A stretch of DNA of 21,970 nt from JBHEMK01 sp046262635. GTDB lineage: Bacteria; Actinomycetota; Thermoleophilia; Gaiellales; Gaiellaceae. Under the pieces are notes generated by a model. The model was not told the origin of the DNA and did not search any database. It worked only from the letters and a program-made list of their open reading frames with translations. The stretch lies in NCBI GenBank assembly GCA_046262635.1, contig JBHEMK010000109.1:1-21970 (forward strand), written 5' to 3'. Position 1 is the stretch's first letter, and each line of letters starts with the position of its first letter. The translations under genes and the position numbers were made by a program. Positions 14,090 through 21,372 of the stretch are shown here, in pieces.

Positions 14090-15132
14090 GGCGACGCCTC
14101 GATCCGGTCGTCCAGCTGCTCGGGCCCGTCGGGCTCGTCGTCTTGGTGGCCGTCGTCGGCAGCTTTACCCCGCCGGCGCGGCAGCTCGAGTTCGCGAACG
14201 CCCTCGTCAAGACGGCGATTGTCGTCGCGCTCTACGTGTTCATCGGCAACTCCGGGGTGATCTCGTTCGGCCACATCAGCTTCGTCGCCGTCGGCGCCTA
14301 CCTCTCGGGGATCCTCACGGTCGGGGCCGAGCAGAAGGGCTTCGTCCTGCCGTCGCTCTTTCCCTTCTTGCGTCACACCACCGTCGGCACGGTGCCCTCG
14401 CTCGGCCTTGCGGCCGCCGCCGGAGCCCTCTACGCCTTCGTCGTCGGCCTGGCCCTGATGCGGCTCTCGGGGCTTCCGGCAGGCATCGCGACCTTCGCCG
14501 TACTCGGGATCAGCTACAACGTCCTCCGCTACTGGGAGAAAATCGGTCCCGCGGCGCAGGCGCTCGCGCTCGTACCCGAGAGTGGCCTCTGGACGCTGAT
14601 GACGGCAACGCTGATCAGAGTCGTCGTCGCCTACGTCTACCAGCGCAGCCCCTCGGGGCGGAAGCTCCGCGCGACGAGGGAGGATCCCGCCGCGGCACAG
14701 TCGGCCGGAATCGACCTCTACCGCCAGCGGCTGCTCGCGTTCACCGTCAGCGGCGGCCTGGCAGGGTTCGCCGGTGGGCTGCTCGTCCACCAGCTCGGGT
14801 CGATCACGACCGACCAGGTTTCGATCGAGCTGACGTTCACGACCCTGGCGATGCTGGTCGTCGGCGGCGTCACGAGCCTCTGGGGTGCTGTCCTCGGTGC
14901 TGTCGTGATCAGCGCCCTTGACTCGTTCCTCGGTGACGCCGAGAACGGCATCCGCGTCGGCTTCAACCTCAAGCTGCCGGACGGAACGCGTCTCGTGACC
15001 GTGGCTGCCGTGATGGCGCTCGTGCTGATCATGCGGCCTTCGGGAATCACCGGCGGGCGGGAGTTTTCCCTGCCGCGACGCCCCCGTCGGACGGCAGAGT
15101 CCGAGCCGGCGCCGGTATCGTCCACGCGGTGA
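14086..15132 (+). CDS. livM: Branched-chain-amino-acid-type ABC transporter permease, LivM type
   Basis: A 348-aa polytopic permease, the partner of LivH. TTG 14086 is chosen because it sits in TTGA with the LivH stop and gives a normal N-terminus, a short Arg-rich stretch followed by a hydrophobic helix. IGNSGVISFGHISFVAVGAYLSG is the LivM signature. The coupling loop includes SGRKLRATREDPAAAQSAGIDLYRQRL. The membrane part ends near LVLIMRPSGITG, and a short hydrophilic Pro/Arg/Ser tail follows. Its stop overlaps the M32 gene (GTGA), so the transporter and the peptidase are translationally linked. Confidence 0.92.
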   Translation: MRRRLDPVVQLLGPVGLVVLVAVVGSFTPPARQLEFANALVKTAIVVALYVFIGNSGVISFGHISFVAVGAYLSGILTVGAEQKGFVLPSLFPFLRHTTVGTVPSLGLAAAAGALYAFVVGLALMRLSGLPAGIATFAVLGISYNVLRYWEKIGPAAQALALVPESGLWTLMTATLIRVVVAYVYQRSPSGRKLRATREDPAAAQSAGIDLYRQRLLAFTVSGGLAGFAGGLLVHQLGSITTDQVSIELTFTTLAMLVVGGVTSLWGAVLGAVVISALDSFLGDAENGIRVGFNLKLPDGTRLVTVAAVMALVLIMRPSGITGGREFSLPRRPRRTAESEPAPVSSTR

Positions 15133-16637
15133 ACGAGCGCCTCGACGAGCTGCGGTTCCTGGCGGCCGAGATCAGCGATCTCGAGAAGGTCTCGGGCCTT
15201 CTCTCGTGGGACGAGGAGACGCACATGCCGCCGGAGGGAGCGGTGGCACGCGCGGAGCAAAAGGCAACGATCCAGCGGCTGGCCCACGAGCGCTGGATCT
15301 CCGACGACCTGGGAGGCCTGCTCGAGGAGCTCGCGCCGCTCGAGCAGGAGTTGGGCCGCGAGTCCGACGACGCGAGCCTCGTCCGAGTCATGCGCCGCGA
15401 CCACGAGAAGGCACGCCGGATCCCGGTCGACCTGCATGCAGAGATCGTGCGGGCAGGCTCGCTCGGCTACCGGGCGTGGCTGGAGGCCCGGGCCGGCGAG
15501 GACTATTCGATCCTGCTGCCGCACCTCCAGAAGAACCTCGACCTGCGGCTTCGCTACATCGACTGCCTCGGGCCGCAGGAGGATCCATACGATGCCCTCC
15601 TCGACGACTACGAGCCCGGGATGAAGACGACCGACGTCGACCCCGTGTTCGATCAGCTGAAGACGGCGCTCCTGCCGATGATCGCGGCCGTCAAGGACGC
15701 CGAGCCGGTCGACGACCGCTGCCTGCAGGGCCATTTTCCGGTCGAGGCCCAGCGCCGCTTCTCGATCTGGGCGATGGAGCGCTGGGGCTTCGACCCGGCT
15801 TCCTGGCGCCTCGATAGGACGGTCCATCCCTTCGCGACGTCGTTCGCGACCTCGGACATCCGCCTGACGACGCGGTTCTCGGAGGATCACCTCGGGGGGA
15901 TCCTCGCCTGCCTGCATGAGTTCGGCCACGGGCTGTACGAGCGGCAAGTCTCACGGGCACTCGAGCGCACGCCGCTCGCGAGCGGCGTCTCGGCTGCGCT
16001 GCACGAATCGCAGAGCCGGATGTGGGAGAACCTCGTCGGCCGCAGCCTCGCGACCTGGCGCAGCTTCTATCCCACGCTGCAGCTGGAGCTGCCCGAGCAG
16101 TTCCGCGACGTTCCGCTCGAGACCTTTCACCGGGCGATCAACAAGGTTCAGCCGACCCTCGTGCGGGTCGAGGCGGACGAGGTGACGTACAACCTCCACA
16201 TCATCCTCCGCTACGAGCTGGAGCGCGAGATGCTCGCCGGCACGTTGTCCCTGACGGATTTGCCGGACGCCTTCGACGCGAAGATGCACGACTACCTCGG
16301 GATCGACCCGCCCGACCTCGTTCGCGGCGTGCTGCAGGACGCACACTGGTCCGATCTCGGCTTCGGCTACTTCCCGACCTACGCCCTGGGCAACGTGATC
16401 TCGGTGCAGATGTGGCAGCGCGCGCAGGCGGAGCTGGGTGACTTCGACGAGCAGTTCGAGCAGGGGGAGTTCGGGCCGCTGCGGGAATGGCTCGGCCGGG
16501 AGCTGCACAGGCACGGCCGGAAGTTCAGCGCGAAGGAGACACTCGAGCGGGCAACGGGCGGGCCGATCGACCCCCAGCCGTACCTGGGCTACCTCGAGCG
16601 CAAGCTTGCGGACCTGTTCGGCGCCGCCGTTCTGTGA
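15129..16637 (+). CDS. M32-family zinc carboxypeptidase (carboxypeptidase Taq type)
   Basis: A 502-aa protein matching the whole M32 family in length and motifs. These are DIRLTTRF, the zinc motif HEFGH (His263, Glu264, His267), the third ligand Glu293 in HESQSRMWEN, INKVQPTLVRVEADEVTYNLH and FGYFPTYALGNV. M32 enzymes remove C-terminal residues from peptides with broad specificity and act in the cytoplasm. There is no signal peptide. The GTG start lies in GTGA with the livM stop, so it is part of the transport operon. This suggests it hydrolyses an imported peptide-like or amide-linked compound. All catalytic residues are intact, unlike the M20 protein and the second M24 protein of this window. 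Confidence 0.95.
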   Translation: MNERLDELRFLAAEISDLEKVSGLLSWDEETHMPPEGAVARAEQKATIQRLAHERWISDDLGGLLEELAPLEQELGRESDDASLVRVMRRDHEKARRIPVDLHAEIVRAGSLGYRAWLEARAGEDYSILLPHLQKNLDLRLRYIDCLGPQEDPYDALLDDYEPGMKTTDVDPVFDQLKTALLPMIAAVKDAEPVDDRCLQGHFPVEAQRRFSIWAMERWGFDPASWRLDRTVHPFATSFATSDIRLTTRFSEDHLGGILACLHEFGHGLYERQVSRALERTPLASGVSAALHESQSRMWENLVGRSLATWRSFYPTLQLELPEQFRDVPLETFHRAINKVQPTLVRVEADEVTYNLHIILRYELEREMLAGTLSLTDLPDAFDAKMHDYLGIDPPDLVRGVLQDAHWSDLGFGYFPTYALGNVISVQMWQRAQAELGDFDEQFEQGEFGPLREWLGRELHRHGRKFSAKETLERATGGPIDPQPYLGYLERKLADLFGAAVL

Positions 16638-17554
16638 TCCGGCGCGTCTGCGTGGCAGGCGCTGGGGCAATCGGCAGCCTTTACGCGGGTCATCTGGCCC
16701 GCGTCTGCGATGTCGTCGTCCTCGCGCGCCGTGAGGAGCACGCGCGGGCGCTCGTTGCGCAGGGGCTCCGGGTCTCCGGCCGCAGCAACTTCACCGCTCG
16801 GCTCGAGGCGACGACCGCCCCCGCCGAGCTTGGCGAGGTCGATCTCGTCATCTGCGCCTGCAAGGGTCCCGACGTGGAGCCGGCCGCGTCTGCGCTCGAG
16901 GGCCATGTCCCTGCCGCCGCGGTGATGACCGTGCAGAACGGCCTCGGTGCCGAGGAAGCAGTCCGGCGCCACGGCGACTGGCCGCTCATCTCCGGCGTCA
17001 CCTTCATGAGCGGCACGCGCCACTGCGACACCCACGTCGAGTACGTCCTCGACACGGCCACGTGGCTCGGGCCCTACGGCGCGACGCCGCTCGAGTCCGT
17101 CCGAGAGGCGGCCGACCTGATCGCCTCGTCAGGCCTGAACGCCGAGGCTTTCGAGGACCTTCGACCGGCCCAATGGTCGAAGCTGATCTTCAACGCCACC
17201 GTCAACGCCGTCGCCGCGTTGACCGGCCTTCCTCACGACAGGCATTTTGTCGCTGAGGAGCGGCCTTCCGACCTCGGGCATCTCGTCCGCGCGCTCGTCG
17301 CCGAGGGCAAGGCGGTGGCCGCTGCAGCGTCGATCCCCCTACGAGAGGATCCCTGGGAGATGAACGTGTTGGCGACGCGCCGCGGCAGCGCGCACTTCCC
17401 GTCGATGCTCGAGGACGTCGAGGCACGGCGGCCGACGGAGATCGAGACGATCACCGGTGCCCTCGTCCGCGAGGCGGGGCGCGTGGGTGTCCCGGTCCCG
17501 CTGCACATGGCGCTGTACCGCCTGGTCAAGGCGAAGGAGGACTCGTACCGGTGA
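16634..17554 (+). CDS. Ketopantoate reductase (PanE/ApbA) family 2-oxo acid reductase, copy 1
   Basis: A 306-aa NADP-dependent reductase. The Rossmann motif VAGAGAIGSLYAGHLA opens the protein. The KGPD segment with later VQNGLGAEE is the family's second nucleotide-proximal motif. The catalytic Lys lies in QWSKLIFNATVNAVAALTG and the substrate-binding Glu in EARRPTEIETITG. GTG 16634 overlaps the M32 stop (GTGA); an open extension upstream lies in the M32 gene. True PanE reduces ketopantoate in pantothenate synthesis. With a second copy next door and a catabolic context, another 2-oxo acid or ketone is likely. Confidence 0.9.
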   Translation: MIRRVCVAGAGAIGSLYAGHLARVCDVVVLARREEHARALVAQGLRVSGRSNFTARLEATTAPAELGEVDLVICACKGPDVEPAASALEGHVPAAAVMTVQNGLGAEEAVRRHGDWPLISGVTFMSGTRHCDTHVEYVLDTATWLGPYGATPLESVREAADLIASSGLNAEAFEDLRPAQWSKLIFNATVNAVAALTGLPHDRHFVAEERPSDLGHLVRALVAEGKAVAAAASIPLREDPWEMNVLATRRGSAHFPSMLEDVEARRPTEIETITGALVREAGRVGVPVPLHMALYRLVKAKEDSYR

Positions 17555-17657
17555 GCAGTCACGACAGTGGTCGCTGGACCGGGGAGCGGGCAGCGGCCCG
17601 CTGCCTGTGCTCCGAGCTCTCACGTGTCGATGTCGTCCGTGGGAAGGGCGGCGCCGG
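17555..17657 (+). other. 103-bp spacer with a small stem-loop between the two reductase genes
   Basis: No gene is seen here. GGCAGCG (17589-17595) and CGCTGCC (17599-17605) form a 7-bp stem with a 3-base loop, and no T-run follows. A purine stretch GGGAAGGG (about 17640-17648) lies about ten bases before ATG 17658 and is a likely ribosome site. Confidence 0.4.
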
Positions 17658-18578
17658 ATGAGGGTTTGCATCGTCGGCTGCGGCGCCGTCGGCTCGCTCT
17701 TTGCTGCGAACCTTGCCCAGCTCGACGACGTCGAGGTCTGGGCCTACGACCTCGCCCGCGACCATGTGGACGCGATCAACCGCAATGGGCTGCACCTGAG
17801 CGGCGCCGGGGAGCTGCACGCACGACTGCGGGCAACGAGTGACCCCGGCGAGCTGCCGCCCTGCGACTTCGGCATCGTTGCGACGAAGGCGATGCACACC
17901 GAGCCCGCCATCGCAGCGACGGCGCACCTCTTCGCCGAGGGCTGTGTTGCGACGGTTCAGAACGGGATCGGCAACGAGGAAGTGCTCGCGCGGCATGTCG
18001 CGCGGGTGATCCGCGGTACCACCTTCCCGGCGGGGAAGATCCTCGAGCCGGGGCACGTGCAGTGGGACGTCAGGGGCGAGACGACGCTCGGCCCCTTCGA
18101 GCCGCAGCCCGCGCCGCAGGTGGAAATCGAGCGGCTTGCCAGCGCCTGCACCCGCGGCGGCATGCCGACGGAGGCGGTCGCGGATGCGCGGGGGCCGCAG
18201 TGGCGAAAGGTCATCTTCAACGCGTCGACGAATCCGATCGGGGCGCTGACCGGGCTCACCCACGGACGTCTCTGCGAGCAACCGCAGCTGCGGTTGCTCG
18301 TCTCCCGCCTCGTCGATGAGGGCAAAGCGGTCGCCGCGGCGCAGAGCATCGAGCTCGACGCCGACCCGGAGGAACTGATCGATCACGCGGCGAAGCCCGA
18401 GGTGGCGTACGACCACAAGGCGTCGATGCTCCAGGACGTCGAGGCGCGCCGGCCGACGGAGATCGACTACCTGAACGGGGGCATCGTCCGCTTCGGGCAC
18501 GTACACGGAGTGCCCACACCCCTGAACGAGACGATCTGGACACTTCTGAAAGGAGTCGAGGAGTCATGGTCCCTCTGA
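17658..18578 (+). CDS. Ketopantoate reductase (PanE/ApbA) family 2-oxo acid reductase, copy 2
   Basis: A second 306-aa reductase of exactly the same length as copy 1. It begins VCIVGCGAVGSLFAANLA, has the KAMH and VQNGIGNEE segments, the catalytic Lys region QWRKVIFNASTNPIGALTG, and the substrate Glu in VEARRPTEIDYLNG. The two copies share layout and many residues but differ throughout (here LTHGRLCEQPQLRLLV against LPHDRHFVAEERPSDL). This points to an old duplication with distinct substrates, or a heteromer. ATG 17658 is chosen because the Rossmann strand starts there. The last 13 bases overlap the following M24-like gene. Confidence 0.9.
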   Translation: MRVCIVGCGAVGSLFAANLAQLDDVEVWAYDLARDHVDAINRNGLHLSGAGELHARLRATSDPGELPPCDFGIVATKAMHTEPAIAATAHLFAEGCVATVQNGIGNEEVLARHVARVIRGTTFPAGKILEPGHVQWDVRGETTLGPFEPQPAPQVEIERLASACTRGGMPTEAVADARGPQWRKVIFNASTNPIGALTGLTHGRLCEQPQLRLLVSRLVDEGKAVAAAQSIELDADPEELIDHAAKPEVAYDHKASMLQDVEARRPTEIDYLNGGIVRFGHVHGVPTPLNETIWTLLKGVEESWSL

Positions 18579-19681
18579 AGGAGGTCGAGCGCCGCTACGG
18601 CCTCGTCCGGCAGGCGATGGACGAGCACGGTCTCGAAGCCGTGATCGTCGCCGGCAACGAGTACACCGGCTTCGAGGGCGCGGTCACGTACATGTCCGGC
18701 TTCGTGATCGTCCATCGTTACGCCTACGTGCTGCTCCCGCGCGTGGGCGACCCGGCGATCGTCTTTCCGAGCGAGGCGCGCTACGTCGGGGAGCACGGAA
18801 GGACGTGGATCAAAAACCAGGTCTTTGTCGATCTGCCCGGGCAGTGGCTCGCCGACCACGTGCGAGGCAAGCAGGTGGGTGTCTACGGGCTCGAGTATGC
18901 GATGACCGTCCGCGACTATCGGCCGCTCGCGGGCGCGGCGGAGCTCGTTCCCTTCGACGTCGAGTTCGACCTCGCACGGGCCGTGAAGAGCGAGTTCGAG
19001 CTGGACTCGGTGCGCGAGAGCGTCCGGATCAACACGGAGGGCTTCTGGATCTTCCTCGAGCACTTCGCTCCAGGCAAGACCGAGCGTGAGGTCCTCGCGC
19101 CGTGCGAGCAGTACTTCGTCTCGCAGGGCTGCGGCCGGCTGACAATGGACATGGTGCTTGACGGCCCCGGGGGCTCGGCGCTGCCGGAGTTCAAGATCGC
19201 CGGCGAGCGCCGGATCGATGCGGCGGACTGCGTGCTCCCGTCGCTGGAGGTCGCCGGCCCAGGGGGCCACTGGGTCGAGGTCTCGCGCGCAATCTGCCCC
19301 GGCGAGCCGAGTGACGAGACGAAGCGAATGCTCGAGGCCTACGAGGAGTACTACGAGGTGACTCAAAGGGTGATGAAGGATGGCGCGACCGCGCACGAAG
19401 TTCACCGAGCCGTATCGAAGGGTTTCGCAGACCGGGGGTACAGGCTCGGCCACGTCACCGGCCATTCGATCGGGATGACCATGATCGAGTTCCCGAAGAT
19501 CGGGGAGGAAGTCGAGACGGAGCTGAAGGAGAACATGATCTTCTCAATGCACCCGCACGCGATCTCGGCGGACGGGAGAGCGTGCCTGTATATGCAGGAC
19601 ACGTGGCATGTCGGCACAGACCGCGCCACGCCGCTCGCGGGGCTCGAGATGAAGATCTTTCGCGGCGACGAGCGCGGCTAA
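18566..19681 (+). CDS. M24-fold (creatinase-like) protein lacking the metal ligands
   Basis: A 371-aa protein with an N-terminal creatinase-type domain (1 to about 140) and a pita-bread C-terminal domain (about 145-365). It begins at ATG 18566 after AAAGGAG, inside the previous gene. Of the five M24 metal ligands only the His in TGHSIG (His300) remains. The two Asp positions read as PSLEV and Glu238 (HWVEVSRA), the Glu of the 'EP' motif is His329 (FSMHPH), and the last Glu is Gln344 (YMQDTW). Creatinase itself, in this fold, works without metal, so a metal-free C-N hydrolase is plausible; an inactive binding protein is also possible. Its TAA overlaps the TAG of the small membrane protein on the other strand. 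Confidence 0.85.
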   Translation: MVPLKEVERRYGLVRQAMDEHGLEAVIVAGNEYTGFEGAVTYMSGFVIVHRYAYVLLPRVGDPAIVFPSEARYVGEHGRTWIKNQVFVDLPGQWLADHVRGKQVGVYGLEYAMTVRDYRPLAGAAELVPFDVEFDLARAVKSEFELDSVRESVRINTEGFWIFLEHFAPGKTEREVLAPCEQYFVSQGCGRLTMDMVLDGPGGSALPEFKIAGERRIDAADCVLPSLEVAGPGGHWVEVSRAICPGEPSDETKRMLEAYEEYYEVTQRVMKDGATAHEVHRAVSKGFADRGYRLGHVTGHSIGMTMIEFPKIGEEVETELKENMIFSMHPHAISADGRACLYMQDTWHVGTDRATPLAGLEMKIFRGDERG

Positions 19682-19788
19682 TTCTCGTGGCGCTTGCTCC
19701 AGAAGATCCAGCAGACTCCCGCGAGCGCCAGCAGAGGCACGATGATCGAGACGAGGACGATGACGGCGTTCGCCGTGTCGGTACTCAC
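19678..19788 (-). CDS. 36-aa single-helix membrane microprotein coupled to xdhC
   Basis: A short frame starts with GTG at 19788, sharing GTGA with the xdhC stop (19787-19785), and ends at TAG 19680-19678. The product has a polar start (STDTAN), a continuous hydrophobic segment of about 23 residues (AVIVLVSIIVPLLALAGVCWIFW) and a basic tail (SKRHEN). This fits a single transmembrane helix with the C-terminus in the cytoplasm. The frame is open in a long antisense frame through xdhC, but only this part looks protein-like. I know no family for it. The overlap implies translation by coupling after XdhC. A role as a membrane tether or small regulator of the Mo-enzyme maturation step is speculation. 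Confidence 0.55.
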   Translation of the reverse strand: MSTDTANAVIVLVSIIVPLLALAGVCWIFWSKRHEN

Positions 19789-20813
19789 GCCACGTCGGCG
19801 TGGATCCGGCCACTCGCCGTCCTGAGCGAGCCACCCTCGCGGCCGGCTCGCACCGCGACGATCTCGCCCAGGATCGAGAGGGCGGTCTCGGCGGGCGTGT
19901 GGGCGCCGACATCGAGGCCGCATGGCCCCGCGATCCGGTCGAGTGACTCCTCGGGCACCTCCGCCTCGCGCAGTCGGATCCGGCGGCGATCCTGGTTTCG
20001 GCGCGACCCGAGGGCGCCGACGTAGAACGCCTCGGTCTCGAGCGCACCTTTCAGCGCCGGGATGTCGAACTTGTCGTCGTGGGTGAGGACGACGACCGCG
20101 GTGGCGGAGTCCGGCCGGACGCGCTCGAGGGCCTCGTTCGGCCAGGCATCGATCAACTCGTCGGCACTGGGGATCCGCTCGCGGGTCGCGAATGTGCCCC
20201 GCGCGTCTGCGACGATCGTCCGCCAGCCGAGCTGCCCGGCGGCGCGGCACAGGGCCTCGGCCGTGTCGATCGCGCCGATGACGAGCAGGCGGGGCGGCGG
20301 CCCGAAAACCTCGGCGAAGATCTTGCGTCCGTCGAGCTCGAAGACCAGGCTGCGCCCGCCGCGCAGCAGGTCGGCGACGAGTGAATCCCCTTGGCCGTGT
20401 TCGACCAGGCGCTTCTCGCCGGCCGCGTCGCCCTCGAGGACGGTGAAGACGACCGCACGCCGTTCCTCCTCGACGATCCGCTCGAGTTGCTCGAGCAGCG
20501 CCTCGTCGGGGGCCTCGACGAAGACGTCGATCTCCCCGCCGCACGGAAGCCCGACCTCCAAGGCCTCCTCGTCGGAGATGCCGTAGGTCAGGAGGCGCGC
20601 CGGCCCGCCGCCGAGCACGACCTGGGCGGCGCCGTAGACGTCGTTCTCGACGCAGCCGCCGGATACCGAGCCGGCGAGCTCGCCCTCCGAGGACACGCCC
20701 AGCTTGGAGCCGATCGGCCGCGGGGCCGACCTTCTGGTTGCGACGACGGTCGCGACGGCTACGCGCTGCCCGGCGGCACGCCACCGCTCGAGGTCGCTGA
20801 GGATCTCCTGCAC
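19785..20813 (-). CDS. xdhC: XdhC/CoxI-family molybdenum-enzyme maturation factor
   Basis: About 342 aa with two domains. The N-terminal XdhC/CoxI domain has GSAPRP-like ATRRSAPRPIGSKLGV, the signature GSVSGGCVE (48-56) and LPCGGEIDVFVE (Cys91, Gly92, Gly93). The C-terminal Rossmann domain (from about 175) has LLVIGAIDTAEAL, AVVVLTHDDKFDIPAL, FYVGALGSRRNQDRRR and GPCGLDVGAHTPAETALSILGEIVA. Family members bind and sulfurate the molybdenum cofactor before insertion into xanthine dehydrogenase-type enzymes, which fits the large subunit at the left edge. GTG 20813 is preferred because the family N-terminus (VQEILSDLERW) starts there and a -10-like TACGAT lies 6 bases upstream. GTG 20858 would add 15 residues and is possible. 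Confidence 0.88.
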   Translation of the reverse strand: MQEILSDLERWRAAGQRVAVATVVATRRSAPRPIGSKLGVSSEGELAGSVSGGCVENDVYGAAQVVLGGGPARLLTYGISDEEALEVGLPCGGEIDVFVEAPDEALLEQLERIVEEERRAVVFTVLEGDAAGEKRLVEHGQGDSLVADLLRGGRSLVFELDGRKIFAEVFGPPPRLLVIGAIDTAEALCRAAGQLGWRTIVADARGTFATRERIPSADELIDAWPNEALERVRPDSATAVVVLTHDDKFDIPALKGALETEAFYVGALGSRRNQDRRRIRLREAEVPEESLDRIAGPCGLDVGAHTPAETALSILGEIVAVRAGREGGSLRTASGRIHADVA

Positions 20814-20819
20814 GGCAGA

Positions 20820-20825
20820 ATCGTA
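20820..20825 (-). promoter_or_regulatory. Candidate -10 element for a leaderless xdhC transcript
   Basis: On the minus strand TACGAT is followed after six bases by GTG 20813. That spacing would put the transcript start on the start codon, as in leaderless actinobacterial mRNAs. No clear -35 box is seen and no ribosome site is present. Confidence 0.35.
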
Positions 20826-20858
20826 GCCCCCGCTGCTATCCCGGGGAGTGTGAGCCAC

Positions 20859-21131
20859 GAGCCGTCACGGTCCGGTCGTACCTGCGTGCCCTCCGGATCG
20901 GTGCGACGGTGCCGCCGCCGAGGGAGGGCAGAGCGCGCCGAGCGGTAATGCGCGACCGAAGACCGGAGCGTTCGCAGAAGCAGCGGCGTGATCATCGCTG
21001 ACACGAGGAGCGCGACCGGACGAGTTTCATCCAGAGAGCGAAATCGGCGGCGATCAGCGACCCGTGCACCCCGTCCGCCCGCTGGAGGAACCGATCGGTT
21101 CACCTCTGTCGAGGAGGTGCCTCCAGCGCGA
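20859..21131. other. Divergent intergenic region with no recognised gene
   Basis: About 270 bases between the divergent xdhC and small membrane protein genes. Short open frames exist on both strands (for example minus 21103 to about 20870), but their products are Arg/Pro-rich or low complexity with no family features. CACCTC (21101-21106) and GAGGTG (21114-21119) can form a 6-bp stem-loop just before the promoter at 21132. No tRNA or T-run terminator is seen. Confidence 0.4.
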
Positions 21132-21137
21132 TACTAT
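21132..21137 (+). promoter_or_regulatory. Candidate -10 element for the 75-aa membrane protein
   Basis: TACTAT lies seven bases before GTG 21145, which again suggests a leaderless transcript. No convincing -35 box is seen at the expected distance; TGTCGA at 21107-21112 is too far and weak. Confidence 0.4.
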
Positions 21138-21144
21138 CCGCGCT

Positions 21145-21372
21145 GTGGGCTGGCTTTACATCGCTCTGCTCGCGCTTGCGGTCGCCGTTCTCGTGGGAGC
21201 CGAGTGGCCGCGGCTCGGACCCCGGTTCGGCCTCGAAAGCCGGCGGAGCCGCGACCGTGCGCGCCGGAAGGCGAACTTGAAGCTCCTGCGCACAGAGGAC
21301 GACGACTTCGCCGCGAGCGTCGAGCGCGACCTGGCACAGCTGCCCACGATCGACGAAAGCGAGCATCGCTAG
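21145..21372 (+). CDS. Small single-pass membrane protein of unknown function (75 aa)
   Basis: A 75-aa protein from GTG 21145. The N-terminus is one hydrophobic helix (GWLYIALLALAVAVLVGAEW, residues 2-21). It is followed by a strongly basic stretch (ESRRSRDRARRKANLK) and an acidic, soluble tail (TEDDDFAASVERDLAQLPTIDESEHR). The charge pattern puts the tail in the cytoplasm. I do not recognise a family. An in-frame extension back to 21064 is possible, but the -10-like TACTAT seven bases before GTG 21145 and the sudden onset of the helix favour the shorter form. Its TAG shares CTAG with the stop of the gene on the opposite strand. Confidence 0.6.
   Translation: MGWLYIALLALAVAVLVGAEWPRLGPRFGLESRRSRDRARRKANLKLLRTEDDDFAASVERDLAQLPTIDESEHR

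Noticed and set aside
20759..21103. A 114-codon minus-strand frame across the xdhC 5' region and divergent spacer
   Set aside because: Arg/Ser-rich, overlaps the 5' end of xdhC on the same strand in another frame, and has no ribosome site or family match; left unassigned.
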